The position numbers and the translations under genes were made by a program. A DNA stretch of 64,000 nt from Hyphodiscus hymeniophilus (lineage: Eukaryota; Ascomycota; Leotiomycetes; Helotiales; Hyphodiscaceae): the NCBI GenBank assembly GCA_016508695.1, contig VNKQ01000009.1, positions 682,001 through 746,000 on the forward strand, written 5' to 3'. A model generated the notes under the pieces. It saw only the letters and a list, made by a program, of their open reading frames with translations, did not search any database and was not told the DNA's origin. This document shows positions 11,605 through 23,776 of the stretch, one piece after another (position 1 is the stretch's first letter; each line of letters opens with the position of its first letter).

Positions 11605-14600
11605 CTTGACAAAATCTGATGCAAGAATAAGAGCGCAAGAAGAGAATGCAAGATTTAGAATTCGGGATTCTTTCGTGACCAGGTACTGGCGTTTGAGAAT
11701 TCAGGGATGTGTATTTGCCTAAGCAAACCGGAAATCCACGGGTATACCAAAGATGAAATGTGAGGGAGCACTGAACAATAGCAGACTGTAATGTAAATAG
11801 TGCTTCACGTGTAGCGAGCGAAGTCACGTACGACCATATCAAGACGTGCTTGTCTTTGATACACTCAAGTGGGAACTAGCTTTGTCACGATCACTCACAA
11901 ATTTGCACAAAATTGTCTTGAACCATTACATGAGTGGTAGTCATTCACTGGGAGGGAACGGTGTGTCCATTGGTAACAAAAGATCGCTTGTACTATTCCC
12001 CTTTTCTTGCACAATTAAGCGAGACGTAACAGAGTTGTCAAAAGATCCCTAAACTAAGAAGGATCTAATCTTTCGAATCGTTCTTCGATTCAATGCGTTA
12101 TGTAAGGATTTTTCCAGCTATGAAGTTCACGGCTCCCGGCCCTATCGCTTCCAATCAGCGAGAATCCATTACAACATCCGGCTGCACAATTTGGTCTTTT
12201 ACATGAGATCATCGTGCCTTTCCATTATTCTCCTTCTCCAGCTATCCAGGCTGGCAGGCATTTCAGATAACTAGCCGCTATTGAGAGAAGGGCACGACGT
12301 TAAAGGCCAGACTACCAGTCAATCATCTACGGACTCTGCTCGTCTCCTCAAAACCGCCCCAATGTTTCGATAGATTCGGTCCAAATCATCGATTGAGTTT
12401 GGATCCTGATCGCTCACATTCCTATGATGAATTGACTGAGATCCCAACTCGAATTGAAATCCTTCGCTTCAAGGTTGTCCCATCTGGTTTCTGGTCTAGT
12501 GTATGTGGGCTCCCCAAAGCGCGAAGCAGAAGTTGATGGATTAGGGTGTAACCTACTGAGTGAGCGTTGATAAAAATGATGCGTACGGAATACAATTAAT
12601 ATGCGTTTTCGCTCAAATCTCATGGAGATGCAAACAGTTGTTCAAACGCCAGATCATGAGACACTTTGATTGGAATACCAGAACAATTGCGAGCCAAACT
12701 AGATAGCACGACTCTGACACAAGGAGATATGTATTGATCAGAATCACCTACACCTCTAGTCCGTGTATCTGCAATAGCCAGATGATTTCAGAAAATCGCC
12801 TTTCACTACGGCCAGCTTTCTTATAACAGCTGAATTATTCTGACCAAGTTTCGAGGGGTGCTATATCTTGTTTCTAGAGTTCGCATAATCGAAACTGCCG
12901 TCTGAATTCTCGAAAAAGAAAAATTTGTATGTGTGGTCTTATGTATCTACTCCCTCGCTTTAGCTCGTCAGGGAACTAGATCTTTCTGGAATGGAATAAG
13001 CAGGGTGCTGATTCCTGGGCGTCTCGATCTACTCCATCACGGGAGATCAACAAGCTAAACCGCCTTGGATTCACCATATCTTGATCAAAGCGCTTTAGCT
13101 GTTCGAAGGACTAGCTGGTAGATCTGCAAAGGATCTTCTTGCGATTCAGCGATCTGTGTATTTGGGATTCGCGGTCTTGACATAGCTCGGCTAGGGCGGC
13201 TTGTTTTGTGCACTTGCCGGTCGAGGAGTGGTTCCTCTTCGATCCTTGATGCTATACAACCTTCCCCTGTGATTTGAAGTCTTCAGAAGAATAAGGGCTT
13301 TCCAAATAGACGGCCGTGATTTCACTATCTCTCTGGACAACTTCCAAGCTACCTTGCTCAAGCCATGATTATCAAGAAGAAGCGTACTGAACACTGAAAG
13401 AAGCTCGATGCCGCTTGCTGCCTGAAGAGTGACTTTATTGGATAATCTCCGGTTGGTAACTTTAAAAGAACTTACCTTCGCCAGAGTTAGCTGTATAATC
13501 CCTGATGTGGCATTTTGCGCTAGCAAATCTTTTTGGAAGCTGAATGACCCTTCCATTCTTAGACACTCAAGGCTGACCCTGATGGACTCGATGCGTTCGG
13601 CTCGGATCAAAGCCCGGTCTACGAACGATCCTATACCAGAAACATTCAGACATCATAGACGCCACCACGAGGGAACACCCTCTTGGAAGAGAGAGAGAGA
13701 GAAAAACCGTTATGTTGAAAGCATAGCCACAACGCCGGAATCCAAGAGCCCTCGCATCTTTGCACGCTTGCAGAGTACGCCACTGGTTTCACACTCTTGA
13801 TGCCCAATTTGACAGATTCCCCTAGTACCAAACCATCAAGCAGTTCAGTAACGGCTAAGAGGTCGTCAGTAAGTGTATTGATAAGGAGAACGCTAGTCCG
13901 CCCTACGAGGCGATAGTGAATGTGTTGGAAAGGGCGACAGAAACCCACTCCATACTCTCCAAGATTTTAGAAGGATACAGGGGCGAGTAGTGGATGCCTT
14001 GGCTTGTGAAAGTCTAAACTGTGGGACGAGGTTCATAGGAAAATGAAAGCTACCTATTCTTGGAAGAAAGACAATGCACGGGAGGAGCCCGCTACCATCT
14101 GCGTGGGTATGTGGTCGGACTGGTGAAAGAAAGATCTCTGGTTGATTGATCGATCAAAGTGTCTTATTAGAAACACTGTGCCACATTTAGCTACTTGAAG
14201 CCGTATCCACAGTTTGCACAAGTAACGAGGCTGACTTCGGCTGCAATAGTCCATGAGCAATTGGGCTAAACAACATGTGGAATCTCCCATGCAGCTGAAG
14301 TGTCTCAGTGTCCGTCAATAAGGTGGCGACGGATGGATGGAGAATACCTCAATAGTTCCACGTCGTGGCTGTTCTACGGACCTCCGTCGTGACGACGGCA
14401 TGGCGACGGCATGGTAGCGTCTAGCGCTCTCCTCCTGGACCAAAGTTTGAATCAACCCAGGTCAAATTAGCTCTCCAGATCAAATCAAATGCAGAGATCG
14501 AAGATCGACGATGAGAGCTTGTGCCCGAAACAACCGAAACACCAGTTCAGGCAAAGGCAAAGCGAAAGTTCGTGAAACTAGGACAAGGCATGTAATAAAA

Positions 14601-17600
14601 TGTACTCTGAATGGGAGTTCCTGGTGCATTCCTTCTGAGCGGGTTGGCGGAACTTCCCTAGACCGCCCGAACCCGACAAGTAAAGGATAGACCGACTGGA
14701 TATGAAGGAATGCCCAAAGCACTAGTAAGCGTGATGGTGGCTAAGCAGACAGCACAACACTTATTGCATCGCTCTCAAGAGCCGACGCCATTCTCAACGA
14801 GGCCAAACGCCGGCCCATGATTGTCAGATGTTGCCAACCGCGGGGATGAGATCGGTGTTCCTGACCCCTGGGATGGTTGCGGTCGTCCACCGGAAAGGAG
14901 GACGGAAGGAGTCACCTACCGTACTTGACTTGACTTGACTGACATATTCGGCAGAGGAAGGCAATTAGTCGGGAATTCTATTTCAATGTATCAGCCATTC
15001 ACCACCACCCGAGGCCGCCGAGCGCACTCTCCATGCGGCGAGTCTTGCCGTTGCAGATTGATGTCAGCCCGAGAAGGAAGGGGGTCTTTGTTGGTTCAAG
15101 AGTCGAGAGACGTGATTACTCCTTCTGCTCTAAGCGGCATGGACCATCCATTCATCATGGATGGTGGATGAACGAGCCCTGACATCCAAGAGCGCTGTCA
15201 TGGGCGAAGGGAGACGAAACATTCGTGCCCTGTGCGCCGCACGCGGTACCAGCGGCAGGGAAGTCATTATTTCTAGAAGACAAATGTCCTTCTAGCGGCC
15301 TCCACTCGGTGTATTCTACCAGGGTGATGTTGTGGCTGGGTTCTGGTGGTTCAATAATGCGTGCTGATCAGGTAGTACCTGCGCTTCGAGACGGGAGAGA
15401 CCTTACTATGCAGCTACGGGAGCATGAGCGCGATCAAAGAGCATTGGTATCGTGAATCCAGTCTAGTGACGAGAATAGTGCGATAATTTCCGCCTCTGCA
15501 GAAGGCCTCCTGGCGAATCAAGCCTCTCAACTGTATTACTCAGGAAAGTCAATGTGGATCGATTGAGTAATTTGAGCAGAGGCGGCAGGGAAGAGGACCT
15601 TTTTTACCTCACCTACGTCCCGTTCTCTCGTTTTTCATGCGCGGGATATGATGATTGCATTGTCTGCATTGCCTTTCTGGAGGGTCCTTGACTCCCTTTT
15701 CAGACATGGAGGGCTGAAGCAGTCAAGAGCGATTCATTGGGAGGCCGTTATTGGCATGTCCAAGACTGCAAATCGGCTCCTGCATTGCATGGCGCAAAAG
15801 TGGCGGCTGTTTCTGCTTGAACCTAGACTTGACATTCTTTACCACGTAAAGTTGACCGCGGTGTTCGCCTCCCCCCGCGGTTCAGAACACCATCAATCAT
15901 AAAGAAGCAATAGGAACGGGTCAGCCGTAGCGCTCTAATGAGCAATCTTGAGCATTTGGCTTGATGGAGAAAGAGATATACATTGCACAGTCACCAAAGT
16001 TCGGGGAGTGGGATGAGCAATCAAAGTTTGTTCCTCTGTCCTCAAGGGTGGGAGAAGAGTGGGCGCTGGATCAAGGGTCTGAAGCCTTCATGCCGGCCGT
16101 TTTCCACGCAAACGCACGACCCAAGAGGCCGGATTAACATCTGACGAATTCCCACGTTGCAAGTGAGAAATGCATCTTCTTTGAAAGTGGGGGACACGAT
16201 GGAGCAATGACACGTCTTCGGTCTGAGCTCGTCAGTGAAAGAAAGCACGTTGGCAATGGCAGTGCCTGGTACAGTGGTAAGTAGGTCAAATGCTTCTTCG
16301 TTCGGTCAGTCAAGTGCCAAAGGGGCGAATGCACTGCTTGCACTTTCCGGCCTACATTTGCTTCTAACCTCCTTCATCTTGATCTGATCATTTGGGTCCA
16401 CAACCCTGATGCTAATTGCTCATTGCTGATACTTCGTATCGTATGGCATCTTGGTCTGGCACAGACCATCCTGACCGCGTGGTGACCCGGTTCCAGCCTG
16501 CACCAACCCCCATCTCAACTCTCAAGAACCCCTATTTCTCCTCGAATTGTCCTCTTCCCGATTCCCGACTTCAAACCTCGGAACACCAGGAGTACTTCTG
16601 GGCACCGGGCCGATGTCCATGTCCAATGTACCAGGCTTGAACTCCCAAATTCAATGTTCCTGTCAGATCCCCACTACAAAATGCCCCGGACAAGCTTGAG
16701 CACGAATCAGCAGGTGGTAACTAGTGGAAAACCATGGCGATCTTTACTGAATCGTACGAATTCTACGACGGCTACCACGTGGCAGCGTGGCACTGAAGCA
16801 TCTTTTAGTGAGATGTATGGAACTGAAACGTCCCCAGAAACCCCTTGAGGATGTAGAAGGTGGCTCGTGTAGTAAAGAGCCTTGCCTGCCTGCCTCATAC
16901 TACTGTTATTACAATGCCAAGATAATTGCGGACTGACAACAATGGCGGTGTGTGCACACAGTGGTCTTTGCAAAAAGTTTATTCCAAAAGGGATACCGGG
17001 TACTTCCCGTTGGTAGTGGCTAAAGCGTAGTCACGAATGTCCTCCAGTTCTCTATTATTGGAGAAGCATCTTTGGGTCCTCGCTGCCAGACATTGAACTT
17101 GACTTGAACATAAGCACGAATATAGAAGGCTTCTACCCACTTTGCATGCCTGTTACCACTTTTGCGAAACAAGCCAATAATACCGAGTGGAGAATGGAGG
17201 TATCCGAGGCGGATTGTCAGTGCCACGATCAAGGCAAGGTACGGCCGCTGATTGAGCTAAGGTATGCGTTTGTATATCCGACATTGGTGTGCATGCAACA
17301 TAACCTACGCATCATGGTGCAGTAACAACTCCGTTGGGCTGCAGTGAGTAGGGGTGTGGTTGAAGGATGGGTCCCTGGGAAAGCATGTTTCATCAGTTGG
17401 AGCAGCCAGCTGATAGATTGCACAGACAGGGTGCAGGGAATGGCACTTCTCCAAGCTCCTCCAAGGCGAGCAACAGTCAAATGTTCGGATTCCAGAATAT
17501 GGGATACAGTCTACAGATCCTGGTGATGTGAGGGCTACGAGCTACACCGGGAGTGACACCGAAGCCGTCCGGACTCAGCAGCAATGGTGATGAGGCAATT

Positions 17601-20173
17601 CATATCTGGGCAGCGTGCCGAGAAGCTGAGAAGGGGGTGTAGAAGAACGATGAGGGGGAGGACGGAGGTAAGAAGATGTTGAAACCAAATCTTTCTGGAA
17701 GCTCGCGAGAAGCAAAAGGGGGTGGACCGTGGGTTTGTTCTCGAAGGAAATTAGAAGGTTATCCCTGACCCCAGCGCCGAGATCAGCTAGAGGCATGAAT
17801 CAATGCCCCGAACCTGTCAAGCTCGGTCATTGGGAAATTGTGACCATCCAGGCTCCAGCATATGCGTTAAAGTAGGAAAGAGTTGAATCATGAGCGTGAG
17901 ACTGAGACTGAGAATGACAAGACTAAGAAAGGCAAAAGACCGTCCTTATGACGAAAAGGGGTCCAAAGAGGGTTAAGCATACTTGTATCCTCTCCTCGCC
18001 AGTCATCCCTCGCAAGCACCCACCAGACAGACCACCACCTACCTGCTTAGTATTACTACCGACACAAGCAAAGCAAAAAGCAAAGAAGGAAGCAGCCGTG
18101 TCTGTCTCCTCCAACATCCTAAAGCCCTCCTACCTACCCTACAGACCCATACGTTTTCCTGCTGGACCTTCCTGATTCTCGGTGGAGTTTCTCAGCCACG
18201 CTTGCCACACCGTTCTTCGCCCGGCCATCTCGTCTGAAAGTCTTCGGCGCCTGACAAGGGACGAAAGCGCAGAGGCAACAAAAGAAGAAAAGTCATTGAG
18301 AAGGAATAGAAGATCCCCTGCCTTGTACACACAGAACTCAAGCATCGACAAGAGCCCAATCTACAAAGCCCACCGCCTCGTACTGTATGCAACGTTTGGC
18401 CTTGGCGTTTTTTTTAGCGAGGCAAAGCCGAAAAGTACCTCGAGGACCATCGCAACCCAAAGGATTACGGTAATAAACGTCCTCATTCCTGGCAACACAA
18501 AACCACCATCTATCGCCCTGCGACCCTTCCATCCCTCCGCTGACGCCCCAACCTTTGTCACAATATCGGAAATTGTTCGCATTCAGATCAAGATCCTCAA
18601 CACTACACTGGACTACACTGCGCAGTTCCAGCACCTGGACCCCCAAAGCTGCGTTCCCATTGCAACCCTGCCTGCCCGTGCAGCAGATTCGCATGTTAGT
18701 TTCCGAGGCTTCCCTTTACTTGTGTTACCTGAAGTTTGCGTCGTTTTCCAACGTCAGATCGTACCGAGAATCAGACTCATTCATTGCAAGTCTTCAGCTC
18801 CTCGAAATCGTGTTTTTGCGAATTCGCGCTAACTTCATAAAGACCTTTGAGCCTTCCAAAACCAAAAAGATAACCGTCGGGCTGAACATCGACTCCAACC
18901 CACCACCGTACGTCCCTACTACAACCACAAGAGGACACGGATACATTTCGAATTAACGGTTCGATCCTTTCTGGCACAACGTCTGCAGCCTGCTCCGTTG
19001 CTCCGGTAGAATATCGAACACAAAGAGATCTTCGGGCCTTGTTTGGGCGCATGCGCGGTGTGGCCAATTTTCAAAAAGGAGACAACACACTGGGAAAGCA
19101 CAATAGCGGTCTGACCAACACGTTGTGCAGCATTCAGCAGATCACAGGCGACCTCTTTGTTCTCTACCTCCGTTCTACGGCCCCAGATCTAGACTCGTCC
19201 TCAATCAGACGAACCTTTGGCTCGTGCCTCAGTCACTGCAACGTGCCGTCGAGCTTCATTAAGTAAGACTTGACCACATATCAGGTCCCTGAGATCAGTC
19301 TATCATCAGTCGCCGTCAATACGCCCCTTGGTGGAATATATTGGATTCACAACGCATCGGCACCCCACCCTACACCTCGTTCTCGCGTCTCAGGCCAAGT
19401 CAGACGTTCCTGCCTCTGCACAGCCACGGCATAAGACTCGGAATCCAGGTTCGCTTTGCAAACGAAGAGTTTCGAAAGAACCAGGGATTCGAATCAGTAA
19501 AATAGCAATCAATATAAACCGGCGGCTCGGGCAACCGTGCGTTGACATTCCCGCCCCTCACGAACCCAGTATCCGCATTGGCGGATATCTTGAATCTGGG
19601 AAGTTTCAGTGCAAGGTTAGTCTAACGCCCCATCCGGAGCAGGTCTGTCATAATTGATAAGATGAGCGCGTCCGGGTTGATGCATACCCACTCCAATCCA
19701 ACTCACTTTTTCTTGACTACAGCCCTTACTCCCTTGCTGAGAGAATTGGCGGTCAACGTCGTTTCAATGTACTATGATTCACTCAAGCTTAGACTCTTCT
19801 ATCATTCTGAGACTGACTCCCCTGACTACAGGCTCACTGCTTCACAAATCTTCTGCAATCGTCAATTTCTGCCAAACGTCTTGATAGTTGACATTGTCCA
19901 CTTCGAAAACCCATTTCGATCCGCTTGGCAATTTCATTATTCTGACTTTGTTTGACCTCGTCGCCTCTGGCGAATGATTCCACGTCGACCACTGCACATA
20001 GCCTTCCGAAGGCTCTTTCCCGAGACAAGTATCAACTTTGAGACAGCGTACCAGGCTTCGGAATCTTTCTTTCACATTTAGACGAACGCTTGATCCAAGC
20101 GTCAAGAGTTGTCTACATTCAATCGTGTCCTCACTCATCCACCTTTGGCAGGACAATATTCTCTATAGGAATC
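11605..20173. other. 8.6 kb gene-poor region with probable long leader of the C2H2 gene
   Basis: No convincing gene is found on either strand. Open frames are short, lack family resemblance and conflict with each other. Between about 13.2 and 13.95 kb on the minus strand there is a weak, broken protein-like signal (see findings). From about 17.95 kb the plus strand becomes pyrimidine- and AC-rich, like a fungal 5' leader, and remains so up to the C2H2 ATG at 20174. It contains upstream ATGs, including a 97-codon uORF at 19662-19955. No long terminal repeat or transposase was recognised, and base composition is not strongly AT-biased. Confidence 0.4.
13689..13702 (+). repeat. (GA)7 microsatellite
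   Basis: Seven perfect GA units followed by an A-tract, inside the gene-poor block. Confidence 0.8.
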
Positions 20174-21634
20174 ATGGACATCAAGCAAATCGTCAATAAA
20201 GGCGCAGCTAAAGGTGCAGCAGCCGCAGCAAATGGAGCTGTTCAAGATTTGCATCTATTACAGTCTATTCAGCAGGCCAACAGCTTCCCAATGTCAGAAA
20301 CCGGTTCAGAGCGTGGTGGTTCCCCTCATGATTCGGAACACTCGCGATATTCTGCGCCTAGAATGGGTCAAATGAATGGGATGAACGGCATGAATGGTGG
20401 TACCATGCGTTATCCGTCTCCGACAGCAATGCAGCAGAATCCATTGCCGATGTTACAGCAACCGTATCGACCGGATATAGCGTATGAGAACAGCTTGATG
20501 ACACAAGATAATAGTCGGGTACCTTCAAGGCAACCATCCGGAGATGGCACTGCTCAGAAAGCGTTCCCATGCAGCACATGTGGAAAGGGATTTGCCCGCA
20601 GAAGTGATCTAGCTCGTCATGGTAAGTGCTCGCAAATATGAATATCGGACATAGCTGACAGACATGCCAGAACGAATCCATAGTGGTGTTCGACCTCATG
20701 TCTGTGATCACCCAGGATGTGGCAAGCAATTCATCCAACGCTCAGCTTTGACTGTCCATCAACGAGTTCATACTGGTGAGAAACCTCATATGTGCGAACG
20801 ATGTGGGAAGGTATGTATCATCCGATTTTTGACTTCGAACTTTACTAAGAGTCGCAGCCTTTCAGCGATTCCAGTTCCCTTGCAAGGCATCGAAGAATAC
20901 ATTCCGGAAAGCGGCCTTACAAGTGCCCCTATGCAGATTGCCAGAAGACTTTCACTCGCCGTACAACATTGACCCGCCATCAAAATCACCACACTGGGAC
21001 TGTAGAAGAGGCTGCAGCTGCGACCGCCGCAGCTCTAGCAACACGTGGAGGAAGCAACCGTGGTGGTCGCCAACGCTCAGATGGCGAACAGTACTCAAAT
21101 ACTGGTTCCCCCATGTCCACACCTTCCCCTACTCAACGACTCTTGTCTCCATCACCAAATTCAGAGCTCGCCCCTATGAACAATATGCACCGCCACCCTG
21201 GAGACTACAACTACATGAATAACAGCTCGCTGCCAGGCCATCTTCGAGGCGAATATCACATGCCAAATCAGCCACCGTCATCTACCGCATCTTACTCAAA
21301 CGGAATGAGACCAACCTCACATCCGACTGGTTATGGCCCTCCTTCCATTCTCGAACCACCTGCGAATATGGAGCAACGTCAACCGGGAAGTGCAGGCGGA
21401 AGCCCTCACATGAGCAGTGGAGGATGGCCGTCGCCATCGCAAAACATGCCATCACCATCGCAGAGCAACAACGGCTATGTCTACCCAGACCCCGATCCAT
21501 ATGGATCGGCCGCTTCTATGGGCCAGATGGGCTACGGTTATCCAAATTCCAACATCAGGAGACCTCAAAGCACCGAACCCGTCGATTACGATATTAAGCC
21601 GAGAATGAATGATATTTGGCAGGCAGCGCAGTGA
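20174..21634 (+). CDS. Four-finger C2H2 zinc-finger transcription factor
   Basis: Three exons (20174-20621, 20671-20810, 20858-21634) with introns of 49 and 47 bp give 454 aa. Introns cut inside finger 1 and finger 3, and all junctions keep frame. Residues about 1-135 are low complexity, with an Ala stretch and a Met/Asn/Gly run (MGQMNGMNGMNGG). Four C2H2 fingers follow in tandem at about 137-255: CSTCGKGF..H, CDHPGCGKQF..H, CERCGKPF..H and CPYADCQKTF..H, joined by HSG.RP or HTGEKP linkers typical of DNA-binding arrays. An Ala-rich segment and a long Ser/Pro/Asn/Gly/Tyr-rich tail come after, as in activation or prion-like regions. The fingers bind DNA in the nucleus; target genes are unknown. 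Krueppel-type fingers make naming unsafe, so no symbol is given. CAATAAAATA at about 21791 may serve in 3'-end formation. Confidence 0.85.
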
Positions 21635-23776
21635 AGTAGATACCTGCTTCATTGCTTATACGGCCTTCTCAACGTCTCCGTTCCACGATACCTTCGACCA
21701 CTGTATAATTCATCCTATTACGTTTCCGGCTCTTTCATTTGTTGGTGGAGTCCTCGGGTAGCATTGCGTCGCATATGGGAGCTACAGCACCAATAAAATA
21801 GGCGTCCTTAATTCCCTCTTCCCCCGGTTACTTGATCCTAATTTCTTTGAGCTCCTCTGGGAGCTTGTTTCATCATGAATTAGAATAGTCTCATACGCGA
21901 ATGACTTCGCGACAATCGTGAAGGTGTGCAAACGCCGGTATGGGCGTATTCATTAACGAGGACCATGACTTGCTTTGGCTTTGCTGCGGCGGACTGGTGG
22001 CACGTTACCTTTACTTCAGCATCGCAATATATGGCTGGGTGGGAGGGCTGTGGTTCAGACTCCTAGGCCTGGACGGAGCTTCTCTTGTAGATTGAGATTT
22101 AGCTTCGCTGCTTGGTTGTATTTGCTTGTGTGTTTATATGCGAATACATGGATCAATCAATATGTTTATGATTAGTGCTCCCATTGATGTGTTATGGGTG
22201 GATAAGCCCTCTCTAGGTATTACGCCATCCGACACAAGAGGATCAGAATGTTATTTATTTTCGAAAATTCCCGTATCGAATGTGATCTGGTGTCCGAAGC
22301 CCTGTCTTCACTCTTTACATGTATGTAAAGTTCCTATTCATTGCGATCAACACTCACTCGGTACTCTTCTCGATTTCCCAGCCAAACGATCTCAATCTCC
22401 AAGAATTTCATTCTTTCCTCGTCTCCTACTCCACGATTTCCAGGAGACTGAAACGTTCCAGGAATCCAGGGCCGACCTCAACTGCGTGCGTAGAAGGATT
22501 AGGCATTGCAGTAGAGCCATGCTCCATGCTATCTCGATGCACGCGAGCAAGAGCTGAAGGGACTTATCATCCAATCCGCTTGGGAAGCCTTGAAATCTTC
22601 GCTCTATGTCCCCAGGAGTCTTAACTCACTAACTGGGGAGCTTTTGACGGCGTCTGAGGAAATGGATTGTGCTACCACATTGAACTAGCTTAAAAAAGAA
22701 GATCTTGACCGCTTATTAGACTTCAACCGAACTGAATCGCACAAATCAAAACCTATCTGGTGTGTGTATTGGAGAACTTCGAATGCTTGCTTCTCTCCGC
22801 AGTGCACTACTTCCCCATCCGAACCCATTACAAGCTGGAGACTAGCTATAGAATATATCCTAGATAGTGTAAATATTGTGAACGGTTGACTCATCACGTA
22901 TCCTAGGCTTCTGCTCTGGTTCAAAGCACACTCTTATCCTCCACATCGAACATTTCCCAAGAAGGCAGTGCGGCACTATCATTATCCGTGTTCCTGCTGT
23001 TGTTACCTCATTGCCCTCTCCTTGTTTCCCATCATCATCTCTTCTTCCCGACTAGGTCAACACCAGCCTAGTTGGACTGTTACAACATCTCAACCACTCC
23101 ATAAAATTCAAGTGATTAGGACCACGGCTCTGAGAAACGTCCCACCCGGAACCAAGATTCCCTGGGGAATCTAAACAGTCCTGCGATAGGGAGAATTAGG
23201 ATGTGCCTGCCTCTTTGGGAGCTTTATGAAGAAGTCCATCTGCACATCTAGCATTCGCCGCCTGATTAGACATGGGTTAATAACCTTGGTTTCACCATCA
23301 TCCCTTACGGACACCAGAGTATATCCATTTAGGCTCTCCGGTAGCCCCGCTGCGAGCTTGCTGAACTCAAATGCCGATGATCATAAGGATCACTTTTTCA
23401 CTTTGAATAGGTACTTGCTACCATGCTGGGCATCCCAGCTCGCATCCATATCGCGCATTATCCACCTTTCTCTGATGAGATTGTGACCAAGGCATGAAGC
23501 AAGACGGCGAAACTTTTGATGGTACGAGCTAAGGAAACCGGAAACGGAAAGTTTTCAGGTATGAGGTTTATCGGTATTTTCACATCGAAATATAGTCTTT
23601 AGGCCCTAAACGCCATAATGCAAGTAGCCTCTTAATACAAGCGGGATGCGCTCCCTCTCCCTCTCATACATCCATGCACGCCTCCAGCAGCCTCATCCCC
23701 TCGAGACGGAAATCTGGTCTGGCGATCTCTCAGTATATCTTCAAATCTATCTTTTTGCGCCCAGTACTCCTTCATA
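21635..23776. other. Intergenic region
   Basis: 3' regions of two convergent genes plus about 1.5 kb of spacer. Only short ORFs without recognisable domains were seen. No RNA gene found. Confidence 0.4.

Noticed and set aside
18182..18832. 216-codon plus-strand frame in the gene-poor block
   Set aside because: It begins at a GTG, has no recognisable domain and lies in leader-like DNA; other frames there are equally open.
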